A DNA stretch of 64,000 nucleotides, taken from Xenopus tropicalis. Taxonomy: Eukaryota > Chordata > Amphibia > Anura > Pipidae. The notes below the pieces were generated by a model, which was given only the letters and a program-made list of their open reading frames with translations, did no database searches and had not been told where the DNA came from. A program made the translations under genes and the position numbers. The stretch covers positions 15,990,712-16,054,711 of the forward strand of contig NC_030679.2 of assembly GCF_000004195.4 (NCBI RefSeq), given 5' to 3'. Positions 1 through 27,215 of the stretch are shown here, piece by piece; position 1 is the stretch's first letter, and the number at the start of each line of letters is the position of its first letter.

Positions 1-44
1 AATTCAGGCAAGTTTTCTCCCAATACACTTAGCCTTACACTGAC

Positions 45-14861
<14,817 letters not shown>

Positions 14862-15645
14862 GCCTATACGACCATCCACCAGCACACATGAGAAACAGTG
14901 CAGCACCTAAACCCGTCCGGCAGGGAAAAATTTCTTTACGCGCAGCGTTCCCCTTTTCTTCATTACCTCACGCACATAATCCCTAGAAACATAAGGGTGT
15001 GGCGGCCATTGCGAAAGTGGGCAAGGTATAATTTTTTTTTTCTTACAACATATATAACTATTATTTGAAATAACAGAATGCTGAAGCGTATGTATGAATA
15101 GCAAAGTACGCCACACATTGTGCCCTGGACCGCAAAGCGGAATATTACTTCATTCCAGGTCACCAAGAAAGCAAGTTTCTAGAAACTATATACACTGACA
15201 AGCACTAAAAAGAGAGTAATGTGGTCCAAACAATTTATTAAATATCATTGGCTGGAAAAACATAAAGTACGTTGTGAGATAGACCGTGTGGGGATAGGCA
15301 CAACGAGAAGCCCCTGAGGTTTGCCCTTGCAGGCTCCCGTAGGCAGGGTCTCTCCCTGTCCCCCAGCTGCTGAGGATGATTGGATGTGCAAGTCGGCACT
15401 GTTGCCACATACACAGGGAGGGGCTGGCTTTAGCTGCAGACAAATACTTGAAAGTTTAGAAATATTTCTACTAAACCCTCCTTGAGTTGTGATTGCAGCC
15501 GCCGCCGCCTAATTTTGTATCCTATTTAGTGCATGGGTCTAATAAGAAAAATGTATAGTTGTGCATTATAGCTTAGCTTTCTGCATCTTTCTTACATATA
15601 AATGTAAGACTTTATTTCTATGGTGATTAACAGGTTAATGTGACA
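14862..15645. promoter_or_regulatory. Putative bidirectional POLR3B-IKBIP promoter
   Basis: Both genes start here and are transcribed away from each other, so this 784-bp interval must hold at least the 5'UTRs and probably both core promoters. It is richer in CpG than its surroundings around 14935-15015 (ACGCGCAGCG; GGCGGCCATTGCG, which holds a YY1-like CCAT core) and has a GCCGCCGCCGCC tract near 15498-15510. A TTTCTAGAAA palindrome near 15176 resembles a heat-shock element but could be chance. No transposon termini are visible inside it. Transcription start sites cannot be placed from sequence alone. Confidence 0.6.
15620..15643 (+). other. Seven-codon uORF just before the IKBIP start
   Basis: ATG at 15620 is followed by six further codons and TGA at 15641-15643, two bases before the IKBIP ATG at 15646. 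It matters only if transcription starts upstream of 15620, which is not known. Confidence 0.4.
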
Positions 15646-15854
15646 ATGTCTATTGAAGTGAAGCAGAGAAAGAAGGGCCCTAGGGAGTTAAAAAATACTC
15701 CTGGCAGTAGCCAGACATCAGGACACCAGTTGCAGAATGAGCTTCAAGGAAAAGTCAAGGCTGGGTCTCCCATGGGTGGACATAAATTGCTTTGCCCAGA
15801 TCCCAGGACATTGCTGTGCTTACTCTGCTTAGCAATCTGCTTGGCCCTTTCATG
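15646..15854 (+). CDS. ikbip: IKBIP exon 1: cytosolic basic tail and membrane anchor
   Basis: ATG at 15646 gives MSIEVKQRKKGPRELKN, matching the family N-terminus. The in-frame GTG six bases upstream is not a plausible start. The exon ends CTTTCATG|GTAAGA with the tryptophan codon split TG|G. Hydrophobic residues after DPRT form the transmembrane helix. Confidence 0.92.
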
Positions 15855-18800
15855 GTAAGATAAACCTGTATTTTTAACTCACTGGTAACCTTTATGTGGA
15901 TATTGTATTTTGAACATGTTATTGCACTCCTTCCCGTATGAAATGATTGTGAAGTTTATATGTATACTTAAAAGCTGCACAGAAACCAGTGGGGCAGCAC
16001 ACACCAAAATTAAGGAACACCATCAATATATACATTTATATGTATGTTATGCAACAATTTCTTATTATACTTCTCATTGAATATTGCTCGATCCATTGGC
16101 ATAACAGAGCAGCTTGCCTCCCATTCATCCTCAATATGTGTAGCTATGGTCAGGCTATTTGGCTGATAATTGACAATCTGTGCAAGTGTATTTCTCTGTA
16201 TGGCCATCTTATGAAGAAATTGCTTGGCTAATTGCATCAAGCTCAGGATTTAGCTTGTATTAATGAGCATGGTTACATAGTTACATAGGGTTGAAAAAAG
16301 ACCAGAGTCCATCAAGTTCAACCCTTCCAAGTAAACCCAGCACACACGACCTATACTTGCCAATCTATACCGACACATACATAAACTATATATACAAACA
16401 TTAATACTAACTTTAGATATTAGTATCACAATAGCTTTGGATGCTATGCTTGTTCAACAACTCATCCAGGCCCCTCTTATAGGCATTAACAGAATCTGCC
16501 ATCACGACATCACTAGGAAGGGCATTCCCCAACCTCACTGCCCTCACTGTGAAAAAAGTGTTTGTGGGTCAAATTTAATTATGACCATCGTGCTCATATT
16601 TGCACCTGAACTTTGTGTCTCCCTAGGGTATTTGGGGCATTTCAATCCAAAAAAAAAATTACATGCGTTTTATAAATATTTTTGTCCTCTTGTATTCTCT
16701 GAATCTGTAGCAGGAATATTGGAATATTTATCCCTATTCCTTTAATATCATTACACTACAACTCTCAGCCTCCCTGCACACCCTTATGCTGTTGCATTTG
16801 TTTAACTCTGTGCCCCTTAAATAACTTTTATATCTTTTAAAATTTTGTATTTTGAGCATTGGCAAAGCTACAGCATTTGAGAATGTGCCATGGAATAAGT
16901 ATAAAGTGCTACAGATCTTTATCAGAATTCTCAGGGACATGTTGACAGATTATATATAATAGTATCAAAACCCTATTAGGGCAAAGTGGAGGAAAAAGAA
17001 TTGCACTGCCTATACAATGAACAAAATGCCACTTTAGTTATTCAAGTTGTAACAGGTAAGTATTGCAGTAGGTCTCACATTAGTGTCAAGGTCTTGCTGG
17101 CCGGCATTATAAAAAATGAATACTTAAACAAAATAAGGTGTGTATCTTGGTAATATGGACTAAGGTAAATCCAGGGGTCTAATATCACTGGTAAGCCCCC
17201 CCACAAAACTACTATTGCTCTGACCTCCCTTTCATATGGTTATATCCTTACCACAGAATTAAATGACATTGCCTGTAATTTTAAGCACATAGGGAACAGG
17301 TTAATGAGGGTGTAGTAGTGGTGTTTTGTAGTACAAATGAACGTGACATGTGTCGTAGTTATATATAAAATGCTCCTAATTCTATAATGGCTCGTATCTA
17401 TATACTCCAATGAGCATCCACTAGGGATATATGATTCTCGCCCACAGTTAGTAAGTCACTCTTGGATTTAAATAAATACTTACTCAAATCGAGCCTGGCC
17501 CCGAGGTTCCCCCTGGGCCTGACCTTAACCATTCAAATTCACAAAGGCTATTAACCAGACAGCTTTATTAGAGGTATACATTAATACAGAGTATTACAAT
17601 ACAGAGTATTAAATAATGGCGCATACGTCCTGAAAGCTCATGAGGATGTGAGGTAACAAATTCAAGTACAAAAATTTTGCCATTTAACCATTTCTTTCTA
17701 CATGGGGCTGATCCCATGACAGCCAATCATTAGCCTTGTTTTAGCATAACTGTGTCTCTCTGTCCATCTTTAGGAAAGGATTAAGTGTCTCACTGTCCCA
17801 GCACAATAGCCCAAAAAGGTATCTCTCTGGTAAAAGAAATCTTTTACATCAGCGCAGTGTCCCAAATGGTATTTGTGCAGTTGGTGATTCTGAGACTATT
17901 TGTGACATTCTTAACCTTGCACTAGGGATACTTGTGACAGGAGACAACAGATGCATTCCTTGTTCTATGTAAACATTCTAAGGCCCAAGTACAGTAAATA
18001 GAATGACCTCTGGTCTTGATGTCTAAAATCGGCCTACAATTGTAGTTGTTCTTGTGCCTGTGTCCTGTTCTAAATCTTTGTCCTTTGATAATAACTAAAA
18101 TATGTGTTTATAGCATAAACCTTAAACACCAATATCTACAACATGTGGAGGTATCAAACCTCTTCCCTGGATGGGTGCCACAAGTCCACTCTACAGACAG
18201 CAACGACATTCTCTCATTGGACTTTCCTTGCCTGTTGTAAACTTGTCCCTCCAATCAACGGACTCCTCTGATTCTTCCATGCTACCTGCACCACCCTCAC
18301 CCACATCAACACCTAATAACCCGTCCCCAAGCTAAATCAGGATGCGCGTTTTGCTCATGTAGGGCTTTTTTTGCTCTTTACACTGCTTTTTGTAGTGCAG
18401 AGACCTGTGACTAGCCCCTTGCTTAGAGCTAGTGCTGAATTTATGTCCAGTGCCACCTGACCTAATAGTCTCCCCCCCCAGGCTTGTAGACTGCTCAAGG
18501 GTGTTCTTGACGTCACGCCTGGTTGCTTGTGACTTCGCTTCCGCCTGCGGCAGGCAATGTGCATGGTACCCCCCCTCCTCCCCAACTCTGCCACTGGGTT
18601 AAGACAGCAAGTCTCCAGTGGCAGTTTGGGAGATTTTTTATTTTCACTTACAAAAAAAGTAACTTAATATATAGGCACCCTGAGGGCCATCCAACCTTAA
18701 GTTGCTGCCATAGGCACGGGTGCCTATATCAATACGACCTTGCATAAAGCCGCTCCAATCCAAATGGGGAGTGCGTGGGGAGGCACGCAGACGTCACCTA

Positions 18801-21800
18801 CCCATCTCCTAACTTGCAAGCCATTCAGACATATGAGTTATGGAGTAGCAAGAGGTGCAACAGGGCCCTTACCAATCACCCTATGTGGCCTCCTGGCGCT
18901 GCACTTTGCTCCTTGCCCCAACTTTTCAGTCAAGCGCAAAGAGGGTGCACTTTTTCCAGGGTGCAAGTGCTTGTTAATGACCACTATTGTCTCATGTAAG
19001 GACACGGGGCGGTCCTATTGTGTCATGTAAAACACTTGAACACGGGGTGGTTAAACTGGATGATAATTGCCTGGACCCTGCCACGGCACTCTCTCAAAAA
19101 CATTTAATTGAATAGAGCTGAAGAGACAGTGGTAGACAAAACACCCTTTGTGCCATAACCCCATTTATTATTAGGGATACATCGAATCCACTTTTTTGGA
19201 TTCTGCCGAATCCTTTCGTACAGAATTTGTCCGAATACCAAACAGGATCTGAATTAGCATATGCTCATTAGGTTTTGGAGGCGTTAAATGTTGCCGCGCT
19301 CAACTTCCCTGTTTACATGACAAAAAGTCACGTTATTTTTTGGATTCGCTTCAGCCAGGACCAAATCCTGCCGAAATAGGCCGAATCTTGGCTGAATACC
19401 GAATCCTGGATTCAGTGCATCCCTTTTTTTAGTATCCTAAACTCCATCTCCCTGTGAATATATGTGACTACCTTCTATTATATAGGCCATAATCAAGCTG
19501 CTAAAAGAGTCCTGTGAGTGTGCAAGTTCAGCAGGGGAAACCATTTACTGCTTCCCCAGTAAATATTCTAAATTGCCTATAGAGTGTTGGTTAAAATGAT
19601 GCTTTCTGTTTGTTCCAGGCTTGTATTTCAGCAGTCCCAGAACTCTGCAGTGATGGAAGAAAAATATCTGATTCTTCTAAAAAAATCAGAAGTAGTGGAA
19701 GACATAGAGGGCCAGGTCAAAGCCATGTTTGGAAAGGTATTTTTAAGTTTTCTTCCTAATAATTCATGCAGGCTTCATTCATTACTGCTAATTTCTCAGT
19801 GTTTCTTCCAAAAACCTTGGCAATTACCAGTTGCATATTAAGCTGTTTTCCACTGTTTATCCATTTGGATTCATTTTATTTGTGGTGGACAAACTGCCTT
19901 TTACCACTTGCAACCACCTAGTATTCATTTAAATGGGACATACACTATCTAAGTAGAGCCAGGCGGGTATTCCATTCCAATAAAGGGAAACAATACACAG
20001 TACCATCATGGTACTTCCCTTGTCTAATGCCTTTCGCTTATGTAAAAAAACACCCAATATTGCTGTCCTCATAGATATAAGATTGCTGGGTGCAGCCCAG
20101 TTAAAACAGTGAATGGCTGCAGTGACACCATTGGTTCCTCTACATGAACCTCTAGCTCCAATGGGGGAAACTATTTTTGGGTAATAGATGCCCTTTAAGC
20201 AAGAAAATAGCTAAGATTTGAACAAGACCTGAGCAATTTTTATGGTGGTAAAAATTAGCCTCCTTTAGTTTCTTCTGCTGACACTGTAACACTGTGTTTT
20301 TAGACAGCGCGTCCCTGGCTCTTTACAATGATATAATTGGGACAGTGGGAATAATTAGCTCATAGGCCAGTAGAGGGGTCTCTTGGCCACCCCATCTTGA
20401 TTTTTGTGCATCTTTGTTTGTTAACTTATTAACCCTGATGAACATAGGACACAGCTTATTGTCAGTATGTTTCACATAGCTTGCACTCAGGGCTCTAGGG
20501 TCATTGTCTGCCACAAATGTGTAGAAAGCTCTTTAACCCTGTGTCTGTCAAGCAGACAAGCAACAAAAAAGTTGGCAGGCTGACTTTGGATGGAACCATT
20601 TTGACTGGTGGACTATAACTATAATTAAATGCCACCTCTTATTGTGGGTATGTGAAATAGACAACTCAACAAAGATTTTCCAAAGAGATAGACCAAAGGT
20701 TACACAGAACCTTTGGTCTTACACACAAATGAAACAAATTAATCTCTAAAATCTTCAGTTTTCTTATTTTAATCCACCATTAAACTGTCCAGTCATTTTT
20801 CCTATATGAGTCTATTTGTGATCCTGACTCAAGAACCCAAAAAGGGGTAGGTTTTTTGGGGAAAAACAAATATTGGAATATGGACAAAACCGGATAAAAA
20901 GGAATGGGGAAAACCCAGCACACAACCCATGTAACTGACATGGCAGCAACACTTCAGGGTAAGGATTGTGGTTGCCACCCGGCTGGTCTTTCACAGGACC
21001 AGCCGGTACATCACCTGCTATGCTGCCATAAATTTTAATACCTCTCCTTTCCTGAATTGTTCCGCCACTTGAAACCTACATTAAGCTCTCCATCCCAACT
21101 CTTCAAACACACCGCTCCCTAGCCCAGATCTGCCCATGTCCCTGCCCCATGTGACCCCGGGACACCAATGCCTTCCCCACTCCCCGGAACATTAGTGCCC
21201 ACCTCTAGTACCTTCCTGTATAGTGCAGGAAGGTGAACTATTACAAGTAAAAGGTGTCAGCCCTATTAAGGACGCACACATTTTGTCACTTGCCTAAAAT
21301 CACCCCCAGAGGAATGATAAAACCTATGAAATTACTTTGTATTTTAGCTTACAGCCGCATTGAAAGCAGACCTATAGGGTAATGGCCCACAAATGCTTCC
21401 TAGTAAGTCTAAGGACCTACAGAGCGGTTCAGTCACCCGCAATAGGTCTCTGCTATCATGGGCGACTTACCTTTCCGAAAGGCACCCGATCTACGTTCAG
21501 GGGTGAATCATCAGAAGGAGATAGAATTTCTAATGCTTCTACCTCCATATCTGACGATTCAGCCCTGAACGTCAGTGGAGGGTGGGAACGATCTTTCCTG
21601 CGACCAATGGTGCCATACAGTTTGCCATACTGTGCAAAATAATCACTGGTACACTTGGTTGTAGCTGCTTGGAGATCTGTGTGACAGTACGGTGTTAATA
21701 TTTGTTTGTCTCTTTATTGTTAGCTAAACGTGTTCAATTAAGTACATGGGCGTTTTTTTGTGTTAAAAATACAGCTTATGTCCACAGAAGATATCCTTGC

Positions 21801-24800
21801 AGAGGCCTCTGCGTCCTCCTCTGTAGTGAGCCACTTACAGCTTCGAATGTCCACTCTCCAAAGGGAAGTAGACGGCATCCAAAACAATGACGCTAATTTG
21901 TCAGTGAAGATGCAGAACATAAATACAAGGTTCCAGAATGTGACCGATACATGGAGGAAAAGCCTGGATGAAATAAGCCTGGACACAAACTTATTGAAAT
22001 CCGAAACAAAGTCACTCTTTAGCCAGATCACTGCAAAGACCAGTTCTGCTGAGCAGTCCCTGAAAATCCTCAAAGAGAAGATAAAAGATTTAGAGGACAG
22101 TACCCTAAGAAATGCACGTACTGTGAAGAATCAGGAAGAAAACGAGTTTGATCGTGTTGAGGAAATGGTAGACTCAAACACCAAAGCCATAGAAAGCTTG
22201 GAAAAAGAGCAAATGGATTTGGCTGACATTCACTTTGAAGTCCAGCAGAATCGGGCTAAGCTGAAGCCCAAAGTCGAAGAATGCATTCAAAATTTACCAA
22301 CGATCGAGAAGGCAATCCGCACTCTTCTAAAGGTGTCCTACGAGATGGTGGAACTGGACAAGAAGATGAACGACCTGACAGTCCAGGTCTTCAGCACCGA
22401 GGACAATTTGCTCAAAACAATCTCTGAGATACTGGAGATCCAGAACACCCTGGAACGGATTCAGATAGACAACAGTATTTTGAAAATGCAGAACGATATC
22501 GGTCATCTGAAGGAAAGAGCATACACAGAACTTGCCAATCCAGAAGACTCTCTGATCATAGAGGAAGAAAAAGAAACTGAACCAGCCAATGGGCAGCCTT
22601 AAAGGGGTTGTTCACCGCTGAATTTACTTTGTGTGGTATAGAGGGTATATTCTGAGGCAATTTGCAATTGGTCTTCATTTTTGAATTCTTTTTTTTTTTT
22701 TTTTTTTCATTTTTGTTCAGAAGCTCTCCAGTTTGGAATTTCAACAGTTATCTGGGTGCTAGGGTCCAAATTACCTTGGCAACCAGGCAGTGATTTGAAT
22801 GAGAGACTGGAATATGAGTAGCAAAGGGCCTAACTAGAAGAATAAGTAATAATAAATGAAAATTAATAATGAAATTGTAGCCTCACAGATCAATAGTTTA
22901 TGGGCTGCCGGGGTCAGTGACCCGTTTGAAAGAATAAAAAGAGGAAGGCAAATAATGTAAATAACTATTAAAAAAAAATGAAGACCAATTGAAAAGTAGG
23001 TAAGAATTGAGAATAGCATACTAAAAGTAAACTTGAAGGTAAACAACCCTTTTAATGGTTTGTAACTGCTGAAACCAATATTCACCACTGCCTTATATGT
23101 TAGGCGCACTACCAATATTCCCTTTACTGATCATCTTTTTACACTTCTGCACAAGTGCATAACAAAATATCGAGTTGGCACATACCAATATTTAAAGGCT
23201 GATGATATTTGAAGTCCCCCCTTTTTTGCTCGGAATGTTGATGTGGGTTGTTTTTTTCACGACACAAATTAAACTGCAACTTTCCAATAATTCTTATTGT
23301 GAGATTGTTGAATACAGGTTCCTTGAAAAATAGGTTTTCATTTATCATCTCCACTCTGATCACTCTCTACTGTCCATCATCTGAAGTCTAAACACAAGGA
23401 AATCATTTGCCTTCCCCCAGCCCCCTGGAGTACCCCCCATTAAGCAGGGCAAGAACCAGTGCCCCAGGTCCCCATAATGAAACTGCATGTTCACATTAGG
23501 TTGTGTGTGAGTGAGCATGCGTATGTATGTGTATGAGTGTGTGTAAGGCTAATGGCACCTTTTCTTCATGTGTCAGTGCAGACACACAATGGAGCAGATG
23601 GGGGAGCTTACCTTGTGTACCATTAGCCTTATTGTGTAGTAGGGGAGGGGGTTATGGCTACCTGGGCTACTGCCCCAAGGGAACCCACCAAATCCTAGTC
23701 TAAACCCCTCTGTATTTATTCTATTAGGAGACAAAAGAGTATATTATGTGCAGGCCTGGACTGGCAATCTGAAGATTGCGGTGAATGCCAAAGGGCCTGC
23801 AGTAAGACAGCCAGCATTTACTGGGCTGGTTTGGGCCTATGTCTACCTGGAATGCCTATTTTATACTATCCAAATACATCTCTCATTAAAGGACAAGGAA
23901 ATCCTAATGGGGGTGGGGGTGCCAAAATGTAAAGCCTCACCTTCAGTAAACTAGATAATGTTTTTTACCCTTGGCTGGTGCTCCTTTTAAAAAAAAAAAA
24001 AAAAAAAAAACACCTTCACTGGCACCCTTAACTGCATTAGGCTTTCCAGGGCACTTACAGGACCTTAACAAACAAATAATGTTATATAGACTCATCCACC
24101 AATTATCCACCACAAAACCACACTTCTCTTGGAAACAAGGGTGTTAACCCTAAAAAGACCTTAATTCCATAGATATCAAACAGTTGACATGTCCAGGTAG
24201 TCTGCAATCTAAACTTAAGTGTGGTACATAATAGAGAATGTAGATATCATAAAACATAAATATTAAATACACAATACAGGTATGGGGCCCATTATACAGA
24301 ATGCTCGGGACCTGGTGTAATTTCCGTAATTCGGATCCCCTATCTTAAGTCTACTAAAAACAGTAATTAAACCCAATAGGATGGTTTTGGCTCTAATAAT
24401 GATTTCATTATATCTTCCTTGGGATGGAGTACAAGGTACTGTTTTATTATTACAGAGAAAAGGGAATCATTTAACCATTAAATAAACTATCTTAAGTCTA
24501 CTAAAAACAGTAATTAAACCCAATAGGATTGTTCTGCCCCCAATAAGGATTAATTATATCTTAGTTGGGATCAAGTACAAGGTACTGTTTTATTACATCT
24601 TCTGTAGCAAAATGCGGTCCCAATCACCACCCCTATTAGGTTCTGGGATCAAATCTATTCCCATAAATTTCAAAGTTGGTAGCCTATGTCCCTTCATTAA
24701 AAAATTGCTTGGGGAGGGGTAAATCCGTCTTGCCAGTTTCAAAAGCTTTTTTTAATTGAGGATCTGCTCACGTAAAGTGCTTTGCCCACATATATTAAAC

Positions 24801-27177
24801 CATAGGGGCAAGTTATGAAGTAAATCACATAGGTTGATGTACTTGAGTTTCAGTGCTTAATATTAATTAATTGTTTATAAGATTTGCCTGATACCATGAA
24901 TCTTCATGTAGTGCAACCTGCACATTTATAACAGCCCTTCTTTAATTTATTTAAAGACAACTGTTAGAATCATAGCATCTGACTGGATCTATCTTCATTA
25001 AAGTGATACTGACACTAAAAAATGACTCCTCAAAATATGAATGTACATAAAAAGTTGCCTATAGGTCATGTTGATTGATTTTCACTGCGAGATTTGCTTT
25101 TGTAAATAATTGTTGCATTAAGTTCCTAAACCTGACTGTTTTGCCAAGCTGACTGTCCCTTCTCAGTCTGTCAGTTATAGCTTCTAATGCCAACGGCCTT
25201 CTGCTGGACAAATATGGCAGCCCCCTTATAGGGGAACATGGGGGATCAGACAGGTAATATAAAAGCATTGGGCAAATACTTTTATGGCAAAAATGAAGGT
25301 CACGCAAAGAAAATGTTATGATAGATGTAGAAAAAGGTTTAATTTCTGGTGTCAGTATCTCTTTAAAAGATCTCTCAAATGAAAATACATACATACATCC
25401 ACCCACCCACCCATATCCCATATAGCAGGAATTTTGGGCTCTATATCAGGTGTTAGCAATCAACAGAAGAACCTTTTTCCTAGTATATGTTACTTTATAG
25501 ATCCCTTGTTGTGGGCGACTAATCTCCCCGAAATGCCATCCCACCGGCTAGCATGTAAATCGCCGGTGGGATGGCATATGTGGCATGGCAATTTGCTGAA
25601 ATCGCCTTGAGAGGAAACTTTGGTGATTTCGGCGCCGCGTATGCCATCCCACCGGTGATTTACATTCTAGCCAGTGGGATGGCATTTCGGGGAAATTCGT
25701 CACCCTCGACAAGGGAGATTTGTCACGGGCGACTAATCTCCCCTTCTGTCTCAGCCTTAAGGAGAGTTTTATTTGTTGTTGAGCAGAACCGGAGACATGT
25801 ATGGAGGTGGTTTGATGCAATGTGCTATGTTTTACTATGTGTTCATAGGTGTTGCTGGTTATTAAAGTTGGTCTGAATTCAGTGTTATATATTTATTTTT
25901 GCATTCTGTGGATTTGTGTATTGTTGATGGGAAACACACACACACACAGATGTTACATAAACAAGAATCATATACTCCGCCATTGTAGGCTTTCCCCCCA
26001 ACAAAAAAAAAACTGTAGAGTTAACCAAAAACAAATCCAGCTTAGGCATTCCAGCTGTCTATCTAATCTGTCTATCTATTTATCTGTCTATTAAATGTTT
26101 CCTTTCTTTGTATTTTAAAGCATTTTGTTATATGGTAGGTGCCAAGGACGGACATGTTTTACCTCTTATGTCACAATTTAGTAGTATAGCGATGTAATGG
26201 ACTTGGTATTTCCACATATTTGTGCCCCCTGTGTCACCTCCCTATACAGTCTACAGCTATGGGATCCATTATCTGTAATGGAAAAAAGTCTGGCCACCCC
26301 TACTCTAAGGCAATGGGTTTCCAATTAGTGGGGCTGGTACCCAATGTAGTGAGGTTTGGGGTAATGGTTTTTTGCTTCTCTAGATGATCTTAAAAATCCA
26401 GTTTGATGGTAACTTAGTGATGGGGAGTTCTCTGGAGAACACTTATTTCTTGTCCTAGATATTCTTGTAACTTTGGTTGATAACAACACAATATTAGATG
26501 CCTTGCAGTTGGAGTTGTCTTTGATGGTTGACCACTTCTGGGAAGGGTAACAATGGTCTTAAATTTCATCCATTTGTACACAATCTGTCTGACTGTGTTG
26601 ATTGGTTGAGTCCAAACTCTAGACATAGTCCTGTAACCTTTTTTAGCTTTATGGGCATCAACAACTCTTTTTCTGTGGTCCTCAGACACCTCCTTTGTTC
26701 ACACCATGATACACATCCACACGTATTTTATGTGTGATCAGGCTTTGCTTGATCACGTTCTTTAAATAAAACCGGGTCTCTCGCTCATACCTGATAGACT
26801 GAAACACCAGATGTAAAAAGCCCCCCCTAAATACCGGGTTATTAACTATAACTTGTTAGGCTTTCCTTTACTCTGAACAAATATATATATATATATATAT
26901 CAATCCAAATGGTGTCCGCACTCCAAGGCTCAATGTTCTGCGGGGTGCTAGCCAAAATTATGTATATATAGAAAATAATCATCTGTGGCCAGCACACCCT
27001 TCAATGTTTTATCAAAAAAATTTGTTATTGTAGATATATTGTTAAAACCAACGTTTCGGTCCTCATTTCCTTGAAAAAGGTCCTAATGAGGACCGAACCA
27101 TTGGTTTTAACAATATATCTACAATAGAAAATTTTTTTGATAAAACATTGAAGGGTGTGCTGGCCACAGATGATGAT

Positions 27178-27215
<38 letters not shown>

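Noticed and set aside
15176..15187. Heat-shock element TTTCTAGAAA in the POLR3B-IKBIP promoter
   Set aside because: A single palindromic pair without a third GAA/TTC unit in phase occurs often by chance; mentioned only as a weak note.
14862..15645. APAF1 first exon, expected from mammalian synteny
   Set aside because: No CARD-like coding sequence on the minus strand; the sequence found there is the RPC2 N-terminus.
21738..22073. 111-codon minus-strand frame over IKBIP exon A
   Set aside because: Antisense shadow of the coiled-coil exon; no motifs.
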